From UBA8950 sp034411635 (GTDB lineage: Bacteria; Chloroflexota; Anaerolineae; Anaerolineales; Villigracilaceae), in contig DAOUML010000114.1 in NCBI GenBank assembly GCA_034411635.1, positions 1 to 19,737 on the forward strand: a DNA stretch of 19,737 nucleotides, given 5' to 3'. This document shows positions 14,475 through 19,737 of the stretch, piece after piece. The position numbers and the translations under genes were made by a program. Each line of letters starts with the position of its first letter. The first letter of the stretch is position 1. Below the pieces are notes generated by a model. The model was not told the origin of the DNA. It made no database searches and worked only from the letters and a program-made list of their open reading frames with translations.

Positions 14475-16235
14475 TTACTCGCGGAAGATGCGCGCGTATG
14501 CTTCGGAGTTTTTCATCAGTTCGTCGTGATTGCCCATCGCGGCGATGCGGCCCTGGCGCAGGACGAGGATCAGGTCGGCCCAGCGAATTTGGCTCAGGCG
14601 GTGAGTGATGATGAAGGTGGTGCGTCCCTGAGCGGCGGCAGAGATGGCGCGCTGGATTTTGTCTTCGGTGGCTGAGTCGATGGCGCTGGTCGAATCGTCC
14701 AGGATGAGGATGCGCGGGTCGGTCATAAAGGCGCGGGCAAGGGCCAGGCGTTGACGCTGCCCGCCCGAAAGGGTGACGCCGCGCTCGCCGATGACGGTTT
14801 GGTAGCCTTTTTCGAAGGTCTCGATGAAATCGTGGGCCTGGGCTGCCTGAGCCGCCCCTTGGATTTCTGCCTGGCTGACGCCTGGCTTGCCAAAGGCGAT
14901 GTTGTCGCTGATGGAGCGCGAAAACAGGAAGATATCCTGTTCAATCATCGAGATTTGCGAGCGCAGGGAGGCCAAATTCCACGCGCGCGCGTCGACGCCG
15001 TCGATGAGAATTTGCCCACCGCTGACATCGTAGGTGCGGTTGATGAGTTTGACCAGCGAGGTTTTGCCCGCCCCGGTTTGTCCAACAATGGCGACAGTTT
15101 GCCCGGGCCGAACCTTGAAGGAGACGTTTTCGAGCACGGAAGATGTGGTGTCATATCCAAAACTGACGTTTTTGAACTCAATTTCGCCTTCTATTTTGCC
15201 CGTATAACCGGCTGTGTTCTGGTCGAGGTCGGTTTTGCGGTTGATGAGTTCGAGAATGCGGCGCGCCCCGGCCAACCCCATCGAAACCTGCGTGTAGGCC
15301 CAGGATGAGGTAAAAGTGGGGAAATCGAGCATGCGTAGCAAGCCAAAATAGCCGATAACCTGTCCGGTGTTGAGCAGTCCCTCGCGAAAGAGGAACAAGG
15401 CGTGCGTCAGGCCGATGGCGACGGCAATTCCGTAGATGAGAAAAGCCACAAAGCGGCCTTCCATATCGCCTTGCTTAACAAAGATGTTCCGCACCCGGCG
15501 GGCATTGGCGGCAAATCCGGTCACTTCTGCATCTTCCTGAGCCGCGCCTTTGACCGTTTCAATGCCATCGAGTGACTCTGAAAGGCGGGTGTTCATCTTG
15601 CCAAACGAAGCGCGAATTTCATCAGAAATTGGGGCCAGGTTTTTAAGATAGCGCGCCAGGGCCGCAAAATAGCCGATTGCAAACAATAACGGGACAATAA
15701 TCAGGCTGGGGTGATAGTTTGGCGCTGCCACGATTGGCATTACCAGAAAAAAGAAAGAGCCAATCACCAGATTGATGCCGGGGTTGAACATCAGGTTGAT
15801 TTCGCGCACATCGTTGGTGGCGCGGGCCATCGTATCGCCAACCGGTTGCAGGCTGTGAAAGGTCATGCTTTTGCCGAGCAGGGAAATATACAACTCGTCG
15901 CGAATTTCGGCTTCGAGACGTTGGCCGAGCAGTTCGGCCCCAAAATTGCGCCCCAATTGTAAAACGCCGCGCAGCACCTGCGAGCCGCCAATCAGCAGGG
16001 CCAGCGTAACCAGCACCGCAGTACTGGGATTGGGCTGGAACATGGCGTTGAAGGCATCGCCAACCAGCATCGGGACGACGGCCGCCAGGGCGGCGTTGCC
16101 AATTGCGCCCAGCAGCACGATCAGAATGATCCAGTGATGGCGCAAAACGTGCGACAGCACCCAGCGAATTGCATTCTTGCGGTTATATTGCGGTCTTTGG
16201 ATGGTAAATTCAGCGGGGGAGATTAGGGTAGTCAT
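14475..16235 (-). CDS. ABC exporter half-transporter with degenerate Walker B (Asp for Glu)
   Basis: A 586-residue exporter half-subunit: six-helix membrane domain (about 25-325) and ATPase domain. Walker A is GQTGAGKTS (K391). The signature LSGGQRQRLALARAF is perfect. Walker B is ILILDDSTSAID, with D514 where the catalytic Glu should be; the H-loop ITHRLSQ is intact. An Asp at that position is typical of the degenerate half of heterodimeric exporters (TM287, LmrC type). The partner at 10678 has the Glu and a deviant signature, so the two probably form one transporter. I chose the ATG at 16235, which has AGGA upstream; a TTG at 16256 would overlap the palindromic operator. First gene of the unit, 67 bases before the lipoprotein gene. 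Confidence 0.9.
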   Translation of the reverse strand: MTTLISPAEFTIQRPQYNRKNAIRWVLSHVLRHHWIILIVLLGAIGNAALAAVVPMLVGDAFNAMFQPNPSTAVLVTLALLIGGSQVLRGVLQLGRNFGAELLGQRLEAEIRDELYISLLGKSMTFHSLQPVGDTMARATNDVREINLMFNPGINLVIGSFFFLVMPIVAAPNYHPSLIIVPLLFAIGYFAALARYLKNLAPISDEIRASFGKMNTRLSESLDGIETVKGAAQEDAEVTGFAANARRVRNIFVKQGDMEGRFVAFLIYGIAVAIGLTHALFLFREGLLNTGQVIGYFGLLRMLDFPTFTSSWAYTQVSMGLAGARRILELINRKTDLDQNTAGYTGKIEGEIEFKNVSFGYDTTSSVLENVSFKVRPGQTVAIVGQTGAGKTSLVKLINRTYDVSGGQILIDGVDARAWNLASLRSQISMIEQDIFLFSRSISDNIAFGKPGVSQAEIQGAAQAAQAHDFIETFEKGYQTVIGERGVTLSGGQRQRLALARAFMTDPRILILDDSTSAIDSATEDKIQRAISAAAQGRTTFIITHRLSQIRWADLILVLRQGRIAAMGNHDELMKNSEAYARIFRE

Positions 16236-16247
16236 GGCTTTTCCTGT

Positions 16248-16265
16248 ATTAGACAAGTGTCTAAT
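16248..16265. promoter_or_regulatory. 18-bp palindrome, probable TetR-family-type operator
   Basis: ATTAGACA at 16248-16255 and TGTCTAAT at 16258-16265 are perfect inverted arms around two bases. The size, symmetry and TAGACA...TGTCTA content resemble operators of TetR-family repressors. It lies 12 bases upstream of the ABC gene start and overlaps a TAAATT -10-like box on the minus strand. No regulator gene is in the window. Confidence 0.6.
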
Positions 16266-16459
16266 TTACCACAAAATCGATTAAATTTGGAAAGGTGATT
16301 GACCTTTGGCTTTTTTCATCTTACAATATTTTTATGTTTGTGATGCCGGCAGGTTTTTATCGACCCGACCATGACCCTCCGCGAGGGGCTATCTCTTTTT
16401 CCGCTTTCTTACCGATTCCCTTCTTACCTTACCCTTAACCAATAAAACGGAGAAAACTC

Positions 16460-17785
16460 ATGCCTGAACCTTTTGTTTCCAAACGCGCGCCGATTTACCG
16501 AGATGTTCCCGATGAAAAGTGGAACGACTGGCGCTGGCAACTCAGTAACCGCCTGAACAGCCTGGATGACATCGAAAAAGTTCTACCGCTGAGCGAAAGT
16601 GAGCGCAAAGCCTTGCAAACCCAGGGGATTTTTCGGGTGGATGTGACCCCGTACTTCATCTCATTAATTGACCCCGACGACCCCGAAGACCCCATCCGTT
16701 TACAAATCATCCCGCGCGCCGAGGAACAACAAGCCTTTACCGCCATGATGGAAGATTCCCTCGCCGAAGACCGCCACTCGCCCGTCCCCGGACTGGTCCA
16801 CCGTTACCCCGACCGGGTGCTGATGCTGGTGACAACCCAGTGCGCTTCGTACTGCCGCTATTGCACCCGCTCGCGCATCGTTGGCGACCCTGGCCAGACC
16901 TTCAAACGCGAAGAATTTGAGATGCAAATCGATTATCTCAAACGCACCCCGCAGGTGCGCGATGTGTTGCTCTCAGGCGGCGATCCATTGGTGCTGGCGC
17001 CCAAGATTTTGGAAGAATTGCTCAGCCGCCTGCGCGAAATTCCGCATATCGAAATTGTGCGCATTGGTTCGCGCGTTCCGGTCTTTATGCCGATGCGCAT
17101 CACCCAGGAACTGTGCGACATGCTCGAAAAATATCACCCGCTGTGGATGAACATCCATGTCAACCACCCGAACGAGATTTCCGCCGAACTGGCCGCCGCC
17201 ACCGACCGCCTGACCCGCGCCGGTATTCAACTCGGCAACCAGGCCGTTTTGCTGGCGGGTGTCAACGACAATGTTCACATTCAGCGCGATTTGGTGCATA
17301 AACTGGTGCGTATTCGCGTGCGCCCGTATTACCTGTATCAGTGCGATCTGGTTGAAGGCGCGGGCCACTTCCGCACCCCGGTTGCCAAAGGCATCGAAAT
17401 CATGGAAGGCCTGCGCGGACACACCTCCGGCTACGCCGTGCCACAGTACATCGTCGACGCCCCGGGCGGCGGCGGCAAAATTCCGGTCATGCCCAATTAC
17501 CTGATGAGCATGTCTGACCATAAAATCATCCTGCGCAATTTCGAGGGCTTTATCACCACTTACGAAGAACCAACCGACTACACCCCGGCAATGGCCGCCA
17601 AATTCAAGGGACTCAAACGTCCCGAACCGGGACAATCTGGCCTGACTGCCCTACTCGATGGCGAAGACCTGTTCATCAAGCCCGAGGGATTTGAGAAAAC
17701 GCACGGGCGCGATGGCATTCAGCATCGCCTGAAAGACGACAGTAAATGGAAACCGCTGGGGATAGGTGAGCCGAAAGAAGAATAA
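16460..17785 (+). CDS. kamA: lysine 2,3-aminomutase (KamA, radical SAM/PLP)
   Basis: A 441-residue radical SAM enzyme that converts L-lysine to L-beta-lysine. CASYCRYC gives C128, C132 and C135 for the 4Fe-4S cluster. PLP lysine K340 is in DAPGGGGK. D296 (YQCDL) and D333 (VDAPG) match Asp293 and Asp330 of the Clostridium enzyme, which bind the lysine side-chain amine; glutamate 2,3-aminomutases change these residues. Spacing is a constant +3 relative to that enzyme. GGDPL, GSRVPVFMPMRIT and HVNHPNEI are also present. The ATG at 16460 has GGAG upstream. No beta-lysine acetyltransferase or lysine fermentation gene is adjacent, so use in osmolyte synthesis or catabolism is open. The shorter EF-P modifying EpmB is less likely, by length. 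Confidence 0.92.
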   Translation: MPEPFVSKRAPIYRDVPDEKWNDWRWQLSNRLNSLDDIEKVLPLSESERKALQTQGIFRVDVTPYFISLIDPDDPEDPIRLQIIPRAEEQQAFTAMMEDSLAEDRHSPVPGLVHRYPDRVLMLVTTQCASYCRYCTRSRIVGDPGQTFKREEFEMQIDYLKRTPQVRDVLLSGGDPLVLAPKILEELLSRLREIPHIEIVRIGSRVPVFMPMRITQELCDMLEKYHPLWMNIHVNHPNEISAELAAATDRLTRAGIQLGNQAVLLAGVNDNVHIQRDLVHKLVRIRVRPYYLYQCDLVEGAGHFRTPVAKGIEIMEGLRGHTSGYAVPQYIVDAPGGGGKIPVMPNYLMSMSDHKIILRNFEGFITTYEEPTDYTPAMAAKFKGLKRPEPGQSGLTALLDGEDLFIKPEGFEKTHGRDGIQHRLKDDSKWKPLGIGEPKEE

Positions 17786-17806
17786 ACATTCACCAAACTT
17801 TTTCAG

Positions 17807-17845
17807 GGCGCATACGGTTTCGATGGCGAGACGTATGCGCCTTTT
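17807..17845 (+). terminator. rho-independent terminator of kamA
   Basis: GGCGCATACG at 17807-17816 pairs perfectly with CGTATGCGCC at 17832-17841, around 15 bases, followed directly by TTTTG. It starts 21 bases after the kamA stop. Confidence 0.8.
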
Positions 17846-17928
17846 GTTGCGTGGCGCTATCTATCAGGCCTGGGGCCTTATTTTACTCAAAAGTTTCAGA
17901 CATTCCATCCTGCCGCATTTGTCCTGAT

Positions 17929-17940
17929 GACGGGTATAAT
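17929..17940 (+). promoter_or_regulatory. -10 element GACGGGTATAAT before the lipoprotein gene
   Basis: Same 12 bases as at 4926-4937. It is followed by GCAACC (17947-17952) and GGTTGC (17963-17968), a six-bp inverted repeat in the leader, then AAGGAG at 17985. A clear -35 is not seen. Confidence 0.55.
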
Positions 17941-17999
17941 CAGCCTGCAACCTGTTCACGCCGGTTGCCTGGCACTCAAAAATAAAGGAGATTCCACTC

Positions 18000-18689
18000 A
18001 TGTTTTCAAAAAAAATAACACATTTTGCTTTTCTTTTGCTCATGCTTGCTTTGCTGGCAGCCTGCGCGCCTGTTCAGCAGGCTACGCCGGCGGCTGAACC
18101 CCAAATTCCGCAAGGCGCGGTTGAGACTTCGGTGGCCGCCACCCTCTCTGTTTTAGAGAATCAGGTTGCATCGATGGTGGAAGCAACCCTGCAAGCCCTG
18201 CCCACCAATGAGCCGACGGCCACTGCCACGCAAGTTTTCACCCCCACCAGCGAACCGACCCCCACTGTGCTGGTGCAAATTACCGAAGTACCCACCTTCA
18301 CCCCGATTCCGCCTATTCCCACCCGCTCGTCGGTGGTCCGGCAGCCGACGGTTGCGCAGGAATATGCCTGCGCTGTCTTTTCGCAGAAGCCGAAAGATTA
18401 TGTGGTCATGAGTCCGCGTCAGGAATTTGACATGAAGTGGACTCTGCTCAACACCGGCACAAAAACATGGACAGATCACAGCACCGACTATAAGTATGTT
18501 CGCGGCGAGCGAATGCACCAATATGCCGATTTGTATGATATCAACAAACACGTTGGGCCGGGTGGCAAACTTGAAATCACACTTGATATGGTTGCCCCCA
18601 AAGAAAAAGGCACCCATGTCACCTACTGGGGCCTTGCCAATGGCAGCCAGCATTTCTGCCAGTTTTATATTATTGTCGTGGTGCAGTAA
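18000..18689 (+). CDS. lipoprotein with C-terminal NBR1-type Ig-like domain
   Basis: A 229-residue secreted lipoprotein. LALLAAC ends the signal (C22). Residues 23-110 form a Thr/Pro/Glu-rich flexible linker with repeated PTxxP and TPT. Residues about 122-229 match the Ig-like domain named after NBR1 (N_BRCA1_IG): FDMKWTLLNTGTKTW, followed by VRGERM, GGKLEITLDMVAPKEKGTHV and a WGL strand. C124 and C220 could form a disulfide. The domain is thought to mediate protein or ligand contacts; no catalytic motif is visible. Start ATG has AAGGAG nine bases upstream. It is monocistronic, between the kamA terminator and a strong terminator shared with the cupin gene. Confidence 0.82.
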   Translation: MFSKKITHFAFLLLMLALLAACAPVQQATPAAEPQIPQGAVETSVAATLSVLENQVASMVEATLQALPTNEPTATATQVFTPTSEPTPTVLVQITEVPTFTPIPPIPTRSSVVRQPTVAQEYACAVFSQKPKDYVVMSPRQEFDMKWTLLNTGTKTWTDHSTDYKYVRGERMHQYADLYDINKHVGPGGKLEITLDMVAPKEKGTHVTYWGLANGSQHFCQFYIIVVVQ

Positions 18690-18713
18690 TTTCTTTTGAA
18701 CGACAAGAACAAG

Positions 18714-18751
18714 CAACGGGCCGCCAGGGTTAAAACCCCGGCGGCCCGTTG
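18714..18751. terminator. strong bidirectional terminator hairpin
   Basis: CAACGGGCCGCC at 18714-18725 pairs with GGCGGCCCGTTG at 18740-18751, with inner GGG/CCC pairing extending the stem. It lies between the ends of two convergent genes. T-tracts on either side are broken, so efficiency is uncertain. Confidence 0.65.
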
Positions 18752-18757
18752 GCTGTT

Positions 18758-19198
18758 TCATGCGACCAATCCCTGCCATTCGGCAATTTCTCCTGCCACC
18801 GTTTCTACCAGAAACCTGCTTTGCTCTGGCGACAAATCGCAGTAATCGCTATTTTCGCGGGCCGTATCGCGGTTTTCCACCAGCAAAATCGTTGCATCGC
18901 GGCTCAGGGCGACGGTGTGCCAGGCCCCACGCCTCACGTTGTAGAAAACGCTGTTACGCATCACCACTGGGTGGACAGTTTCCACCTTCTCGCCGCCTTC
19001 GCCCATGAACAAAACTGCCTGCCCCTGAAGCAGCACAAACACCTCATCGGTTTCGTTGTGGCGCTCGAAGTAAGAGATTTTGTCGGGCTGGAGTTCGTCG
19101 AGGTAGCGCAGGGCAGCCACCCGCCAGCAGTTGAAGTCGATCAGCGGTTTGTAGCCCTCGCCCAGGTATTCGTGCATTTCGAGCAAATTTTCGTTCAT
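18758..19198 (-). CDS. cupin-domain protein
   Basis: A 146-residue single-domain cupin. The first motif region ERHNETDEVFVLLQG provides H47 and E52, and WHTVAL provides H94. These are probable metal ligands of a small beta-barrel; enzymatic or sugar/ligand-binding roles are both possible and none can be chosen. I placed the start at 19198: GGAG lies eight bases upstream. An ATG at 19237 lies inside the palindromic repeat and would add 13 residues unlike the domain. It is transcribed in the same direction as the sugar phosphorylase, with a 122-base gap that holds the repeat. It shares its 3' terminator with the lipoprotein gene. Confidence 0.8.
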   Translation of the reverse strand: MNENLLEMHEYLGEGYKPLIDFNCWRVAALRYLDELQPDKISYFERHNETDEVFVLLQGQAVLFMGEGGEKVETVHPVVMRNSVFYNVRRGAWHTVALSRDATILLVENRDTARENSDYCDLSPEQSRFLVETVAGEIAEWQGLVA

Positions 19199-19231
19199 AA
19201 GTCCGTCTCCCGTATTAATAATTGTTGCATT

Positions 19232-19305
19232 TGTCATTTCGAGCGCTAGCGAGAAATCCTTGCCTGGGCTAAAGATTTCTCACCGCTTCGCGGTTCGAAA
19301 TGACA
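19232..19305. repeat. 74-bp palindromic repeat (REP/MITE-like)
   Basis: Outer arms TGTCATTTCGA (19232-19242) and TCGAAATGACA (19295-19305) are perfect inverted repeats. Inner arms GAGAAATC (19251-19258) and GATTTCTC (19274-19281) are also perfect. Between them are a GCTAGC palindrome and an ACCGC/GCGGT hairpin. The design is that of the dispersed, non-coding palindromic elements with GTCATTTCGA ends known in several phyla. It lies between the phosphorylase stop and the cupin start. Confidence 0.7.
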
Positions 19306-19320
19306 GGCCTACTATGCAGT

Positions 19321-19737
19321 TCAGAATGACAACTCGATCAAAATCTCGACATTCTCCGCCAGCGACTCAATCGCTGCGCGCGCGAGTTTTACGCCACCCG
19401 GTACCGCCTCGACGGACATATCCTGCCCGTTGACCAGTACCGAACCGATTTTGTACTGCCCATACTCCAAACCCTGAAGGTTTTGATACGTTACGCGCAG
19501 TTTTTTGCCTGCGAACAGGGTCTCTACCGTGGTTTTGTCCTCCGCGCCAAACTGACTTGCCAGCAGTTTCGGCGCAAGCACCAAATCGCCCAACGTGCCG
19601 CGCACGCCGTAGACTTCGGTCAGCATCGTCAGCAGGTACCAACTGGCCGAACCGGTCAGGTACGGATACATGCCGCGTCCGCGCGGGCTGAAATACTCCG
19701 GGATGCCAGGATACATGCGGCTGACGGGGAAATCCTG
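19321..19737 (-). CDS. GH94-type sugar phosphorylase, C-terminal part
   Basis: The last 139 residues are in the window; the rest lies beyond the right edge. EYFSPRGRGMYPYLTGSASW, YGVRGTLGDL and LAPKLLASQFG match the end of the (alpha/alpha)6 catalytic domain and the C-terminal sheet of cellobiose/chitobiose-type phosphorylases (GH94), which split beta-linked disaccharides or cyclic glucans with phosphate. GRGMYPYLTGSASW is the region near the phosphate and sugar sites. Substrate cannot be told without the N-terminal part. Stop is TGA at 19323. The palindromic repeat follows, 15 bases downstream. Confidence 0.82.
   Translation of the reverse strand, partial: QDFPVSRMYPGIPEYFSPRGRGMYPYLTGSASWYLLTMLTEVYGVRGTLGDLVLAPKLLASQFGAEDKTTVETLFAGKKLRVTYQNLQGLEYGQYKIGSVLVNGQDMSVEAVPGGVKLARAAIESLAENVEILIELSF

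Noticed and set aside
14751..15308. 185-codon plus-strand open frame
   Set aside because: Antisense to the ABC ATPase domain; no motif and no ribosome binding site.
16291..16316. Small hairpin AAAGGT/ACCTTT followed by GGCTTTTTT
   Set aside because: It looks like a plus-strand terminator, but no plus-strand gene ends upstream of it. The six-bp stem is short enough to be chance.
16375..16400. CCCTC-CGC-GAGGG hairpin before a T-rich stretch, a possible attenuator of kamA
   Set aside because: Stem is only five bp and the T-rich part is interrupted; no alternative pairing was found that would form an antiterminator.
16371..16445. 24-codon open frame upstream of kamA, a possible leader peptide
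   Set aside because: It runs from ATG to TAA just before the kamA site, but has no Shine-Dalgarno, no run of lysine codons and a pyrimidine-rich composition.
16973..17635. 220-codon minus-strand open frame
   Set aside because: Antisense to the motif-rich core of kamA.

Overview
The window looks like part of a chromosome from an Anaerolineae-like member of the Chloroflexota. This is an inference from gene content: paired UPF0316 proteins, a KamA-type aminomutase, a DUF3417-containing alpha-glucan phosphorylase, a GH94-type phosphorylase end, Roadblock/V4R signalling genes, and lipoproteins with Thr/Pro-rich or acidic linkers. No rRNA, tRNA, CRISPR array, integrase or transposase was found. 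Genes occur on both strands in short operons, and several starts are TTG or GTG, chosen from their ribosome binding sites.

Left part (1-7200). The first 27 codons of an F1 ATPase beta subunit leave the window leftwards, apparently on a leaderless message. An SLC13-type permease with four RCK_C (TrkA_C) domains follows on the plus strand, then an alpha-glucan phosphorylase. Next come two adjacent UPF0316 membrane proteins (a tandem duplication) and a rhodanese-domain protein. These meet tail-to-tail a minus-strand operon.

Signalling operon (6410-9231, minus strand). Read in transcription order from a good sigma-70-like promoter: Roadblock/LC7 protein, V4R-domain protein, a response regulator fused to a degenerate GGDEF domain, and a polyprenol-phosphate mannosyltransferase-like GT2 enzyme. 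No small GTPase is present for the Roadblock protein.

Middle (9163-16459). An intergenic stretch with degenerate repeats precedes an exported L,D-transpeptidase. It is tail-to-tail with a three-gene minus-strand unit: ABC half-exporter, large secreted lipoprotein, second ABC half-exporter. The two ABC proteins have complementary defects (Asp for the catalytic Glu in one, LSMGQ for LSGGQ in the other), as expected for a heterodimeric exporter with one degenerate ATP site. The lipoprotein between them carries an ordered Cys/His/Asp motif set that suggests a papain- or transglutaminase-like fold. An 18-bp palindrome of TetR-operator type sits just upstream of the first gene. This is the most unusual system in the window.

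Right part (16460-19737). A lysine 2,3-aminomutase with intact cluster, PLP and substrate residues is followed by a strong terminator. Then come a lipoprotein with a C-terminal NBR1-type Ig-like domain, a cupin protein on the minus strand, a 74-bp palindromic repeat, and the C-terminal end of a GH94-type sugar phosphorylase that enters from the right edge.

All family assignments are from motif recognition by eye; no database search was run.
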